The translations under genes and the position numbers were made by a program. The notes under the pieces are model-generated. The model saw nothing but the letters and a program-made list of their open reading frames with translations, was not told the DNA's origin and did not search any database. Positions 8,958 through 17,973 of a stretch of DNA of 64,000 bases are shown in pieces. Position 1 is the stretch's first letter, and every line of letters begins with the position of its first letter. Source of the DNA: Bacteroidota bacterium. GTDB lineage: Bacteria; Bacteroidota; Bacteroidia; Flavobacteriales; Flavobacteriaceae. The stretch is from assembly GCA_020161455.1 (NCBI GenBank), contig JAIUNZ010000001.1, forward strand, positions 682,001 through 746,000, given 5' to 3'.

Positions 8958-10523
8958 ATGGAAAATATTTTTATTATAATACTCGCCCCAATTATCGGTA
9001 TCGCTATAGGTTTTGGGATTGCAAAATTCTTAGAAAAAAGCAACGTTTCAAACCTTATTAAAAACGCCAAAAAAGAAGCAACTTCTATTTTAAAAGAAGC
9101 CAATCAAGAGGCCGAAAACATTAAAAAAGACAAACTTTTACAAGCAAAAGAAAAATTTCTAGAATTAAAATCAGAACATGAAAAAGAGATTTTAAGTAAA
9201 GACAAGAAAATTTCGGAAGTTGAAAAAAGAGTACGCGACAAAGAATCACAAGTTTCTAGTGAGTTAGCAAAAGCCAAAAAAGTAAACGACGATTTTGAAA
9301 ATAAAACAAAAGAATACGAATCTAAAATAGAATTACTTGATAAAAAACATCAAGAATTAGAAAAGCTACATAAAAGTCAGGTAAATCAATTAGAAGTTAT
9401 TTCAGGTTTGTCCGCCGAAGAAGCTAGGGAACAATTGGTTGAAAGTCTTAAAGCAGAAGCCAAAACCAAAGCAATGGCACATATTCAAGATACCATTGAA
9501 GAAGCCAAATTAACGGCACAACAAGAAGCCAAGAAAGTAATTATTAACACCATTCAACGAGTTGGAACTGAAGAAGCGGTTGAAAACTGTGTTTCGGTTT
9601 TTAACATCGAATCGGATGATGTAAAAGGCAGAATTATTGGTCGTGAAGGAAGAAATATAAGAGCTTTAGAAGCTGCCACAGGTGTTGAAATTATTGTTGA
9701 CGACACTCCGGAAGCAATTATCCTTTCTTGTTTTGACCCAGTTAGAAGAGAAATTGCTCGTCTTTCATTACATAAATTAGTTACCGACGGAAGAATTCAT
9801 CCAGCAAGAATTGAAGAAGTAGTAGCCAAAACAACCAAGCAAATTGATGAAGAAATTGCTGAAGTTGGTAAACGCACTGTTATCGATTTAGGAATTCATG
9901 GCCTACATCCTGAACTGATTAAAGTAGTTGGAAGAATGAAATTCCGTTCATCGTATGGTCAAAATTTACTTCAACACTCAAGAGAAGTGGCAAAGCTTTG
10001 TGGTATTATGGCTGCTGAACTAGGCTTGAATGTGAAGCTTGCCAAAAGAGCTGGTTTACTTCACGATATAGGTAAAGTTCCTGATACTGAAAGTGATTTG
10101 CCTCACGCATTGCTAGGTATGCAATGGGCAGAAAAATATGGTGAAAAAGAAGAAGTTTGTAACGCTATTGGAGCCCACCATGACGAAATTGAAATGAAAT
10201 ATTTAATTTCTCCAATTATTCAAGTTTGTGATGCTATTTCGGGCGCAAGACCAGGTGCAAGACGTCAAGTGTTAGATTCATACATTCAACGTTTAAAAGA
10301 TTTAGAAGATATTGCTTTTGGATTTAATGGTGTAAAAAATGCCTATGCTATTCAAGCAGGAAGAGAATTGAGAGTTATTGTAGAAAGCGAAAAAGTTTCA
10401 GATGACATGGCTTCAAGCTTATCCTTTGAAATTTCACAAAAAATACAAACAGAAATGACTTATCCTGGTCAAGTAAAAATTACGGTTATCAGAGAAACAC
10501 GTGCTGTAAATATTGCAAAATAG
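8958..10523 (+). CDS. rny: Ribonuclease Y
   Basis: Membrane-anchored endoribonuclease that starts mRNA decay. The 521-residue protein has one N-terminal membrane helix (residues 1-22), a long charged coiled coil (about 25-170), a KH domain with [15 protein letters not shown] near residue 224, and an HD domain with its metal-binding pair in [10 protein letters not shown] near 367. Length and order match the family. It lies just downstream of the 6S-like RNA, whose terminator separates it from zapA, and ends before a strong two-way terminator. Confidence 0.95.
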   Translation: MENIFIIILAPIIGIAIGFGIAKFLEKSNVSNLIKNAKKEATSILKEANQEAENIKKDKLLQAKEKFLELKSEHEKEILSKDKKISEVEKRVRDKESQVSSELAKAKKVNDDFENKTKEYESKIELLDKKHQELEKLHKSQVNQLEVISGLSAEEAREQLVESLKAEAKTKAMAHIQDTIEEAKLTAQQEAKKVIINTIQRVGTEEAVENCVSVFNIESDDVKGRIIGREGRNIRALEAATGVEIIVDDTPEAIILSCFDPVRREIARLSLHKLVTDGRIHPARIEEVVAKTTKQIDEEIAEVGKRTVIDLGIHGLHPELIKVVGRMKFRSSYGQNLLQHSREVAKLCGIMAAELGLNVKLAKRAGLLHDIGKVPDTESDLPHALLGMQWAEKYGEKEEVCNAIGAHHDEIEMKYLISPIIQVCDAISGARPGARRQVLDSYIQRLKDLEDIAFGFNGVKNAYAIQAGRELRVIVESEKVSDDMASSLSFEISQKIQTEMTYPGQVKITVIRETRAVNIAK

Positions 10524-10543
10524 GTACAACACTAATATGTATA

Positions 10544-10579
10544 AAAAAAGGGATTTCTATTAACAGAAATCCCTTTTTT
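10544..10579. terminator. Bidirectional terminator between rny and the response regulator
   Basis: AGGGATTTCT (10549-10558) pairs with AGAAATCCCT (10565-10574) around a six-base loop, flanked by A and T runs on both sides. It serves both convergent genes; the response-regulator stop codon lies inside the T run. Confidence 0.85.
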
Positions 10580-10973
10580 ATACAGCAAAAATTGTTCTTA
10601 AATCTTCTGCAGTCATTGGCTTCAAGTAATAATTTTTTACTTCGTCTTCAAATGTTTTGGCTTTGCTTTTATCAGCTTTGTCGTCAGACGAACTAACAAT
10701 ATAAATTATTATATCTTTTTCTAGTTTATTCTTAATTCTTTTAAATTCCTCAAGAAATTGCCAACCATCTAAAATTGGCATATTTATATCCAGTAAAATT
10801 AAATCAGGTGTGCTTTCTCCATTTTCTAGTTTCTTTTTTAATCTTTCGATGGCTAACAGTCCGTTTTCAAAAAAAGCCGGATTGACATCAATACCGTTGT
10901 TCATTAAAAGTTTTTTGATAATAAAATGAAATACTTTATCATCATCTACCACAAAAACATCGTTAAATTTCAT
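10578..10973 (-). CDS. Single-domain response regulator
   Basis: A 131-residue CheY-like receiver with no output domain. The phospho-acceptor is Asp62 (LILLDINMP). The acidic pocket (Asp10-Asp12), the Ser of YIVSSSDD and the conserved Lys of YYLKPM are all present. It overlaps the end of the histidine-kinase gene by 11 bases, so the two are translated together and very likely form a pair. Without an effector domain it must signal by protein contact or as part of a phosphorelay. The target is unknown. Confidence 0.9.
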   Translation of the reverse strand: MKFNDVFVVDDDKVFHFIIKKLLMNNGIDVNPAFFENGLLAIERLKKKLENGESTPDLILLDINMPILDGWQFLEEFKRIKNKLEKDIIIYIVSSSDDKADKSKAKTFEDEVKNYYLKPMTAEDLRTIFAV

Positions 10974-12474
10974 TATTAAAATATATTTTAAATGTTGTAC
11001 CTTTATTTGTTTTACTATCTACCGTTACACTTCCACCCATAGATTCAATTTGATTTTTTGTTATAAAAAGACCAATTCCTCTAGCATTTTCATTTTTATG
11101 AAAGGTTTTATACATCCCGAAAAGTTTGTCACCATGTCTAGCCAAATCAATTCCTAAGCCATTGTCTTGAATTTCAAGCACCACTTTTCCATTTTCTAGG
11201 TAATGATTATACATTATTTCGGGAACACGTTCTGGATGCGAATATTTTATTGCATTTGTGGTAAAATTAAGCAAAATACTTTCCAAATAGGATGGGTTAA
11301 AATCGATATAACATTCTTTAGGTATTTTATTAAAAATTTTAACTTTATTTTTACTAATATCATTATTAAGAATATCCAAAACTTTGTTTAAATACATATT
11401 CAAATTTAGATTTTCTTTTTTATGTACCATTTGAGTATTAATATCAACAAGCTCTTTTAAATGCTCAATAGTTTGATTCAACGCATTGGAAGATGTTCGC
11501 AAATATCCCAAAACTTCTTTGGTAGTTTGTTCATCATTCTCTTCATCAATTAAATCTAATAGCATTTTAAAATTACCTGTATGAGAATTCAAATTGTGCG
11601 AAACAATGTGTGCAAAATTTAACAACCTACTGTTTTGTTCACCAATAATTTGCAAACTTTGCACTAGCTTCTTTTCTTCTTCTTTTTGATGAGTTATGTC
11701 AATATCAGTACCAATAATCCGCAATGCATTACCGTTTTCATCGCGTTTGATAATCTTTCCTCTACTTAAAATCCATTTATAATTACCCGACTTTGTCAAC
11801 ATTCTTTTGGCGTTTTCATAAAAAGGGATTTTATTATCTAGATGCAATTGGAATTGATTTTGATATTCTGCAAGGTCATCTGGATGAATTAAGTCATCCC
11901 ATCTTGCATGACCATCTACTATATCCATTGCTTCTAACTCCAACATTTTCATGGATTGTGCCGAATAAAATACTTTATCGGTTACCATATCAATATCCCA
12001 AACACCATTGGATGAGGCTTCCATAGCAAATTGAAAACGTTCTTCCGAAATTTTGAGTTCAATTTCTCTTTGCTTCTCTTCAGTAATGTCCGATAATCGT
12101 CCAAAAAGCGAAGTATAACTAAATTGATCTACTTCTACATTTGCAGCTGCCTTGAACCATCTTAATCCTTTCGTTGGAAGGAATGCTCTAAACTCATGGC
12201 ACCAAACTGTTGTATTATCTGGCAAGTTTTGAAGCGAATGAAGTAACTCTAAAAAATCGTCTTCAATAATACGTTGACTCAAATCAAAATTTCGCAATTC
12301 ATTTCTTGAAAGCTCAAAATACTGAATGACTGCTTTGTTAAAAAAAGGAGAACTCAACTCGCCATTTGGAGATAAGGAAAGTTGAAAAATTAAATCGGGG
12401 ATTTTTGAAACTAATTTCTTAAAAAAAACACCCGAAATATCCTTAGCTTTTTCATCATAAGGTTTTCGTAACAT
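10963..12474 (-). CDS. PAS-domain sensor histidine kinase
   Basis: Cytoplasmic histidine kinase of 503 residues without clear membrane spans. It has two PAS-like regions (about 20-130, and 145-265 with IHPDDLAEYQ and GTDIDIT), then a dimerisation helix with the H-box in AHIVSHNLNSHTGN near residue 290. The ATPase domain shows an N-box NAIKYSHP, G1 QDNGLGID, and G2 GIGLFITK. Residues after the phospho-accepting His read NLNSH rather than the common NLRSP of related kinases. It probably phosphorylates the overlapping receiver gene. The signal sensed is unknown. Confidence 0.88.
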   Translation of the reverse strand: MLRKPYDEKAKDISGVFFKKLVSKIPDLIFQLSLSPNGELSSPFFNKAVIQYFELSRNELRNFDLSQRIIEDDFLELLHSLQNLPDNTTVWCHEFRAFLPTKGLRWFKAAANVEVDQFSYTSLFGRLSDITEEKQREIELKISEERFQFAMEASSNGVWDIDMVTDKVFYSAQSMKMLELEAMDIVDGHARWDDLIHPDDLAEYQNQFQLHLDNKIPFYENAKRMLTKSGNYKWILSRGKIIKRDENGNALRIIGTDIDITHQKEEEKKLVQSLQIIGEQNSRLLNFAHIVSHNLNSHTGNFKMLLDLIDEENDEQTTKEVLGYLRTSSNALNQTIEHLKELVDINTQMVHKKENLNLNMYLNKVLDILNNDISKNKVKIFNKIPKECYIDFNPSYLESILLNFTTNAIKYSHPERVPEIMYNHYLENGKVVLEIQDNGLGIDLARHGDKLFGMYKTFHKNENARGIGLFITKNQIESMGGSVTVDSKTNKGTTFKIYFNNEI

Positions 12475-12565
12475 GGTTTCATCGTTTGGTTAAGTTTATA
12501 ACTTTATAAAACCTACTCTTTGGGAAAGTAAATTTCGTACCAAATATATAAAAAAAATCGATAAA

Positions 12566-13465
12566 CTACATTTTTCTCGGATGAAATGCATAAATTGTTT
12601 TTTTCAAATGACTTCTATCCAGATGAACATAAATTTCTGTTGTTGTTATAGATTCATGTCCGAGCATTAACTGTATCGAACGTAAATCTGCTCCATTTTC
12701 AAGCAAATGTGTTGCAAATGAATGTCTTAACGTGTGTGGCGAAATATTTTTTTGAAGATTTATTGAAGTAGCTAAATTTTTAATGATTGTAAAAATCATC
12801 GCTCTTGTAAGTTGATTTCCTCTTCGATTTAAAAATAAAGTATCTTCAAATTTTTTATTAATTTGCAAATGGTTTCTTATACCTGTTTTATAAATTGTAA
12901 TGAATTTTTGTGTCAAAGGAGCAATTGGAACAAATCGCTGTTTGTTTCCTTTACCTGTAATTTTGATAAAACCTTCTTCAAAAAACAAATCCGAAATTTT
13001 TAAATTTACGAGTTCAGAAACACGAAGTCCGCAGCTGTATAAAGTTTCAATGATTGCTCTATTTCGTTCGCCATCAGGTCTTGATAAATCAATAGCTTTT
13101 ATCAAATCATCTATATCTTTGACAGACAAGGTATCGGGAAGCTTTCTACTTAATCTTGGTGATTCTATCAATTCCATTGGGTTGTCTATTCTATAATCTT
13201 CAAATATTAGATAATTGAAAAAACTTTTTAAACCCGAAATTATTCTTGCTTGAGAACGTGCATTGATTTCTTTTGAAACTGCATAAATAAACTGTTGTAC
13301 GATTTCTTCTGTAATTAATATTGGTGAAACAGCAATAGCATTGGTTTCTAAAAAAAATGTTAGCTTTTCTATGTCTAATGTGTAATTAGCTATGGTATTT
13401 TTTGATAAGCCGCGTTCGATTTTTAAATAGGACTGAAAGCTTTTGATGTAACTATTCCAACTCAT
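12566..13465 (-). CDS. xerD: Site-specific tyrosine recombinase XerD
   Basis: Resolves chromosome dimers at dif together with a second Xer protein and FtsK. I start at ATG 13465 (MSWNSYIKSFQSYL), the usual XerD beginning, giving 299 residues; an upstream extension adds nine unlike residues. The SAM-like N-terminal domain is followed by a complete catalytic set: Arg148 (CGLRVSEL), Lys172 (TGKGNKQR), His244 and Arg247 (HTLRHSF), His270 (LGHES) and Tyr279 (IYVHL). No phage or integron genes lie nearby, and divergently placed aroQ close by fits a chromosomal XerD. Confidence 0.93.
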   Translation of the reverse strand: MSWNSYIKSFQSYLKIERGLSKNTIANYTLDIEKLTFFLETNAIAVSPILITEEIVQQFIYAVSKEINARSQARIISGLKSFFNYLIFEDYRIDNPMELIESPRLSRKLPDTLSVKDIDDLIKAIDLSRPDGERNRAIIETLYSCGLRVSELVNLKISDLFFEEGFIKITGKGNKQRFVPIAPLTQKFITIYKTGIRNHLQINKKFEDTLFLNRRGNQLTRAMIFTIIKNLATSINLQKNISPHTLRHSFATHLLENGADLRSIQLMLGHESITTTEIYVHLDRSHLKKTIYAFHPRKM

Positions 13466-13497
13466 GTAGCAAAGTAACGAAATGAAAAGCAATAAAA

Positions 13498-13521
13498 AAA
13501 CCTCTCATTGCTGAGAGGTTT
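13498..13521 (-). terminator. Terminator after the 164-residue barrel gene
   Basis: AAACCTCTCA (13498-13507), loop of four, TGAGAGGTTT (13512-13521), with a T run on the minus-strand transcript. It is nearly identical to the hairpin at 14108-14133. Confidence 0.82.
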
Positions 13522-13542
13522 GAAATATTAAAAAAAATTGAA

Positions 13543-14037
13543 TTAGAATCTATATCCTAGTCCAAGTAAAAAATGACTTACTTTAGCATCGCCAGATAAT
13601 CCTATTGAATATCTAGCTTCGACAATTAGATTTTCGGTAATATCATAAGAAGCTCCTAAGTCGAGATTAAAGGTAGTTTTGTCATTTGCTTCTGAATCGG
13701 TGTTAAAATACAATGATGGTCCAGCAATTAAGTTAATTTTTTCTGCCACTTCATATTTTACTAATACTGGTACGCTCAAGAAATTTGCTTTAATATCAAA
13801 ACCGTTTGCTGATTTTGTAGCGGAATGATAATTAATACCTGGTTGTAACACGAACTTATCGGCAATACCGAATTCTGCGAAACCACCAACAAAGAATCCT
13901 GTTAATGATTCTGAACCACCACCATTAAATTTTATAGAAACCATGTCTAATCCAGCTTTGGCACCAAATTTAATGTCTTGTGCGCTAGCAATTCCAAATG
14001 CAAAAACTGCTGCTACTGTTAAAATAATTTTTTTCAT
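13543..14037 (-). CDS. Outer-membrane beta-barrel protein (PorT/opacity-like)
   Basis: A 164-residue secreted protein with signal peptide MKKIILTVAAVFAFGIASAQ, then alternating strands (DIKFGAKAGLDMVSIKF onward) ending in FLLGLGYRF with a terminal Phe, as in eight-stranded outer-membrane barrels. The function is probably structural or adhesive but cannot be assigned. Its first residues, start region and terminator match those of the neighbouring 200-residue barrel gene. A TATATTTG box at 14070-14063 on the minus strand may be its -7 element. Confidence 0.85.
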   Translation of the reverse strand: MKKIILTVAAVFAFGIASAQDIKFGAKAGLDMVSIKFNGGGSESLTGFFVGGFAEFGIADKFVLQPGINYHSATKSANGFDIKANFLSVPVLVKYEVAEKINLIAGPSLYFNTDSEANDKTTFNLDLGASYDITENLIVEARYSIGLSGDAKVSHFLLGLGYRF

Positions 14038-14062
14038 GTTTGTTTAATTTATAATTTATAAA

Positions 14063-14070
14063 CAAATATA
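14063..14070 (-). promoter_or_regulatory. Candidate -7 box for the 164-residue barrel gene
   Basis: TATATTTG read on the minus strand, 26 bases before the ATG. No convincing TTG lies 17-23 bases upstream, so this rests on the -7 element alone. Confidence 0.4.
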
Positions 14071-14107
14071 GATTTTTTTATAATATGAAGTAATAATAAA
14101 CTAAAAA

Positions 14108-14133
14108 AAAACCTCTCATTTCTGAGAGGTTTT
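14108..14133 (-). terminator. Terminator after the 200-residue barrel gene
   Basis: AAAACCTCTCA (14108-14118), loop TTTC, TGAGAGGTTTT (14123-14133), with a T run on the minus strand. It differs from the downstream copy at 13498-13521 mainly in one loop base. Confidence 0.82.
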
Positions 14134-14156
14134 TAATAAATGTTAACTAAACTTGA

Positions 14157-14759
14157 TTATAATTTATAAATTAAACCAAATGTTGCAGTGTTAAAGAAAT
14201 TGTTAAATACGTTAGCATTTAAGTCTAAAGAATTAGATTTAAAGTCACCTGTTTTTGAAGTACTGTAAGACAATACGTTAGACAAACCAAAATCAATAGC
14301 TAAGTTAGAAGTTATGAAATAGTTTACTCCTAATCCACCACCGATTCCAAAAGTACTAGTTTTTTCAGCTCCATTACCTCCGTTATCATCACTTCCAAAA
14401 CCTAAACCAAAGTTTGTAAAAGTTTTGAATCTTTCACCTAAATTTAAGAAGTAATATCTACCACCTAAATTTACACCAAATGTGTTGGTTTTAGTTGTTC
14501 CGTTATCAGAACCACCAATCATTAAACCTGCTGTTACAGCAAATTTGTCTGAAATGAAGTAACCTGCTTCTGGAGAAAAATTTGTACTAGTAGTAGTAAC
14601 AGAAGTAACACCATTATCATTTTTAGTACTATTGTATTGTACTCTTCCTCCTAAATAGATGTCTCCTTTAGCAAAACCAAATGAAGAATCTTTTGTTTCT
14701 TGAGCGTTTGCAAATGAAATTGCAAATACCGCTGCCATAGTTAAAATAATTTTTTTCAT
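14157..14759 (-). CDS. Outer-membrane beta-barrel protein
   Basis: A 200-residue secreted barrel protein: signal peptide MKKIILTMAAVFAISFANAQ, then Gly- and aromatic-rich strands (YLGGRVQYNS, GVNLGGRYYFLNLGERFKTF) ending in TATFGLIYKL. The length and pattern resemble the OmpW/opacity-like beta-barrel group. It and the downstream barrel gene share an identical 29-base stretch around the start codon and almost the same terminator, which points to an old tandem duplication. The specific role is unknown. Confidence 0.85.
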   Translation of the reverse strand: MKKIILTMAAVFAISFANAQETKDSSFGFAKGDIYLGGRVQYNSTKNDNGVTSVTTTSTNFSPEAGYFISDKFAVTAGLMIGGSDNGTTKTNTFGVNLGGRYYFLNLGERFKTFTNFGLGFGSDDNGGNGAEKTSTFGIGGGLGVNYFITSNLAIDFGLSNVLSYSTSKTGDFKSNSLDLNANVFNNFFNTATFGLIYKL

Positions 14760-14788
14760 GTTTGTTTATTTTTAAAATTAATTTGGAA

Positions 14789-14796
14789 CAAAGTTA
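14789..14796 (-). promoter_or_regulatory. Candidate -7 box for the 200-residue barrel gene
   Basis: TAACTTTG on the minus strand, 29 bases before the ATG at 14759. The upstream element is not a clean TTG. Confidence 0.4.
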
Positions 14797-14952
14797 AAAG
14801 TTTCGTTTAATAGGAAATATAGCAGGCTTTTTAGTTATCAACAAGGTTATTAACAATTAAAAAGTTTTATTCTTGAAATTATATTGATTCTAATTTAGAT
14901 TAAAATGTTGTTCCTTACGTACTTTTAATTATTTTTACTTCAAATACACTCT

Positions 14953-15366
14953 ATGAAACTCATCATTATCAACGGTCCTAACTTAAACCTACTTGGAAAA
15001 CGCGAACCTGAATTATACGGCAGTCAAACTTTTGACGAATATTATCAAGCACTTAAAAAGAAGTATAATACAATTGAGTTAGTCTATTATCAAAGTAATA
15101 TTGAAGGCGAATTGATTGATAAAATTCAAGAAGTGGGTTTTGATTTTGATGGTATTATATTAAATGCTGCCGCCTATACGCATACTTCTGTTGGTATTGC
15201 TGATGCTGTAAAAGCAATAACAACTCCTGTTATAGAAGTGCATATCTCAAATACTTTTGCTAGAGAAACGTTTAGACATCATTCCTTTTTATCTTCAAAT
15301 GTTAAAGGAATAATAATTGGCTTTGGAATGAAAAGTTATGAATTAGCTTTACAATCGTTTTTATAA
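14953..15366 (+). CDS. aroQ: 3-dehydroquinate dehydratase, type II
   Basis: Third step of the shikimate pathway: dehydration of 3-dehydroquinate to 3-dehydroshikimate in the cytoplasm. The 137-residue length is typical of the dodecameric type II enzyme. Visible features are the N-terminal INGPNLNLLGKREPELYG with the catalytic Tyr22, Asn71 and His77 in NAAAYTHTS, His97 in EVHISN, and the Arg of FRHHS. It is encoded on the opposite strand from xerD and the barrel genes, and is followed after 72 bases by the DUF5686 gene. Confidence 0.95.
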   Translation: MKLIIINGPNLNLLGKREPELYGSQTFDEYYQALKKKYNTIELVYYQSNIEGELIDKIQEVGFDFDGIILNAAAYTHTSVGIADAVKAITTPVIEVHISNTFARETFRHHSFLSSNVKGIIIGFGMKSYELALQSFL

Positions 15367-15438
15367 TTCATTTAAAAAAACAAATCCTCTGTACAACCAT
15401 TTTATCAAACAAAACGTCTATACTGAAAAACCTAATCC

Positions 15439-17895
15439 ATGAAAAAAACTTTACTATTTGCACTTATTGTATTTGCCCAATTTTCGTTCTCTCAAATTCG
15501 GGGCGTTGTAAAAGATGCTGAAGGAAAGCCACTGCCGTTTGTAAACATATTTGAAGAGAACACATACAATTCTACAACAACCAATGATTTGGGAAGATTT
15601 GAATTAAGCATCAAAACACAAGGAAGTCATGTAATCCTTTTTCAATATTTGGGATACAAAACTGGCAAAAGAGTCGTGGAAGTTACATCTACTCCTATCG
15701 AAATTGAGATTGTTCTCCAAGAAGAAAACATCTCATTAAATGAAGTGGTGGTAGATAAAGGAATAAATCCTGCGGATGAAATCATTAGAAATGCCATTAA
15801 AAACAAAAAATACAACAGCGAAAAAGCCGCAAGATATACTGCCGATTTTTATTCGAGAGGTATTTTTAGAGTAAAAAATTTACCCAAAACTATATTGGGA
15901 CAAAAGCTCGATTTTTTTGATGAAATAATTGACTCTACAAGAAGTGGTATTTTGTATTTATCTGAAACGGTATCTAAAGTTACTTTTCAAAAACCTGATA
16001 AATTGAAAGAAGTAATTATCGCTTCAAAAGTGAGTGGAAACGATAATGGCTTTAGTTTTAACAATGCGGCTGATGCCAATTTTGATTTTTATGACAACTA
16101 TTTAGAGTTTGACACCAATGTTATTTCGCCAATTGCTGACAATGCTTTTAATTATTACAAATACAAATTTGAAGGTTCGTTCTTTACCGAAAACAACCAA
16201 CAAATTAACAAAATCAAAGTATTACCACGCAGAGCATCGGAACCTGTGATGTCGGGTTACATTTATATTGTGGACGATACTTATGCCATTTATGCAACCG
16301 ATGTAGCCTTTACTGGAAAACAAATTCAGAATCCTGCGTTGAACACATTGAGCTTAAAACAAAATTATAGCTACAATACAAAAACTAAAATTTGGGCAAA
16401 AAACACCCAAACCATAGACTTTGACGCGGGAATGCTTGGTGTAAACATTTCGGGGAGATTTACCTATGTGTTTTCAAATTTTGAGTTTCCAGAAAAATTT
16501 GAAAAGCGAACCTTTACTGCCGAAGTAGTTCGATTTGAAGAAAACGCCAATAAGAAAGAAGACGCTTTTTGGAACACCATCAGACCAGTGCCATTAACGC
16601 TAGAAGAATCTGCAGATTATGTAAAGAAAGACGCTTTGCAAGAAAAAAAGAAATCGGAAGTATATCTTGATTCTATTGATACCAAAAAAAATAAATTTCG
16701 TCCAATGGATGTTTTGAATGGTTACACCTATAATAATTCATTTAAAAAATGGCGTATCACTTATGATGGTCCGCTAATGAATACTTCCTTCAACACGGTG
16801 CAAGGTTGGAATACCAGTGCTGGATTATCCTTCTTTAAAAGAAACGAAGAAAACAGAACTTATTACCAATTTGGCTCCAATGTTGCCTATGGTTTTTCTG
16901 ATGAAGCCTATAGGCCAACTGCATATTTTTCGGCAGGATTAAACAATAAAACCAAATCTTATTTATCGGTTTATGGTGGTAATGCGGCTACTCAATTTAA
17001 CCGTGACGAACCTATTTCTAAAATAGTTAACACCGTGAGTACACTGTTTTTCAAAAGCAATTTTATGAAACTTTATGAACGCAACTATATTGCCGCAAGT
17101 TTCTCTAGAGAAATCATCAACGGTTTAAACATGAGTTTGGGTTTAGAATATGCCGAACGAAAACCATTGTATAATACCACCGATTATACACTTATTAAAT
17201 CGGACGATTTATATACCTCAAACAATCCTTTTTTGCCGTTTGACAATACAACATCGGCTATTGAAAAGCATAATCTAGCTAAGTTGAACATTGGTGCACG
17301 TATCAAATTTGGTCAGCAATACATTACTAGACCAGATGGCAAATACAATTTGGGCAACGACAAATACCCAACACTTTTAGTAGGCTACGAAAAAGGATTT
17401 TCGGGCAATGAAAGTAACTATAACTACGATAAAATTGCAGTTCGTGTTACTCAAAACCTTTCGTTGGGCAACAAAGGTGAATTAGTAATAAACACAAAAG
17501 CTGGCAAATTCTTTAATGCCGATGGAATTTCGTTTGTAGATTACAAACATTTTAATGGCAATCAAACCCATTTTAATCAAGGCGACATGACCAATTCGTT
17601 TAACTTGTTGCCTTATTACTCTGCTAGCACGAATGATAGTTATTTTGAAACCCACCTAGAGCATAATGACAAAGGATATATTATGAATAAAATTCCTTTA
17701 TTAAACAAACTGCAATCCAAATTGATGCTTGGCTTTAAAAACCTTGCTATACCAGAGCGTAGCCCGTATCAAGAATATTCAGTTGGATTGAATAACCTTG
17801 GTTTTGGAAAGTTCCATATCCTAAGAGTTGACTATATTCGTTCCTATCAAGGTGGTTATCTTGGCGATGGTGTTATGTTTGGTTTAAGTTTCTAG
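15439..17895 (+). CDS. DUF5686 outer-membrane protein with carboxypeptidase-like domain
   Basis: An 818-residue secreted protein: signal peptide MKKTLLFALIVFAQFSFSQ, a CarboxypepD-regulatory-like domain (about 20-100: IRGVVKDAEGKPLPFVNIFEENTY), then a middle region and a long C-terminal part with barrel-like strands ending in YLGDGVMFGLSF. This layout matches the DUF5686 group common in Bacteroidota, which resembles TonB-dependent receptors but lacks the plug. It is probably an outer-membrane protein. Function is not established. Confidence 0.85.
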   Translation: MKKTLLFALIVFAQFSFSQIRGVVKDAEGKPLPFVNIFEENTYNSTTTNDLGRFELSIKTQGSHVILFQYLGYKTGKRVVEVTSTPIEIEIVLQEENISLNEVVVDKGINPADEIIRNAIKNKKYNSEKAARYTADFYSRGIFRVKNLPKTILGQKLDFFDEIIDSTRSGILYLSETVSKVTFQKPDKLKEVIIASKVSGNDNGFSFNNAADANFDFYDNYLEFDTNVISPIADNAFNYYKYKFEGSFFTENNQQINKIKVLPRRASEPVMSGYIYIVDDTYAIYATDVAFTGKQIQNPALNTLSLKQNYSYNTKTKIWAKNTQTIDFDAGMLGVNISGRFTYVFSNFEFPEKFEKRTFTAEVVRFEENANKKEDAFWNTIRPVPLTLEESADYVKKDALQEKKKSEVYLDSIDTKKNKFRPMDVLNGYTYNNSFKKWRITYDGPLMNTSFNTVQGWNTSAGLSFFKRNEENRTYYQFGSNVAYGFSDEAYRPTAYFSAGLNNKTKSYLSVYGGNAATQFNRDEPISKIVNTVSTLFFKSNFMKLYERNYIAASFSREIINGLNMSLGLEYAERKPLYNTTDYTLIKSDDLYTSNNPFLPFDNTTSAIEKHNLAKLNIGARIKFGQQYITRPDGKYNLGNDKYPTLLVGYEKGFSGNESNYNYDKIAVRVTQNLSLGNKGELVINTKAGKFFNADGISFVDYKHFNGNQTHFNQGDMTNSFNLLPYYSASTNDSYFETHLEHNDKGYIMNKIPLLNKLQSKLMLGFKNLAIPERSPYQEYSVGLNNLGFGKFHILRVDYIRSYQGGYLGDGVMFGLSF

Positions 17896-17905
17896 TTAAA
17901 AAAAG

Positions 17906-17950
17906 AAATTCCAAATTCCAAGCATTTCGATACTTTGGAATTTGGAATTT
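17906..17950. terminator. Perfect 16-bp hairpin between convergent genes
   Basis: AAATTCCAAATTCCAA (17906-17921) pairs with TTGGAATTTGGAATTT (17935-17950) around a 13-base loop. It lies between the DUF5686 gene (+) and murA (-), so it probably stops both transcripts. The same stem recurs at 57222-57264. Confidence 0.75.
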
Positions 17951-17973
17951 TAATTATTGGAATTTTTGTCGGG

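Noticed and set aside
12566-13465. Phage or integron integrase marking a mobile element
   Set aside because: The protein has the length and start of XerD, its neighbours are chromosomal, and no attachment repeats or phage genes are visible.
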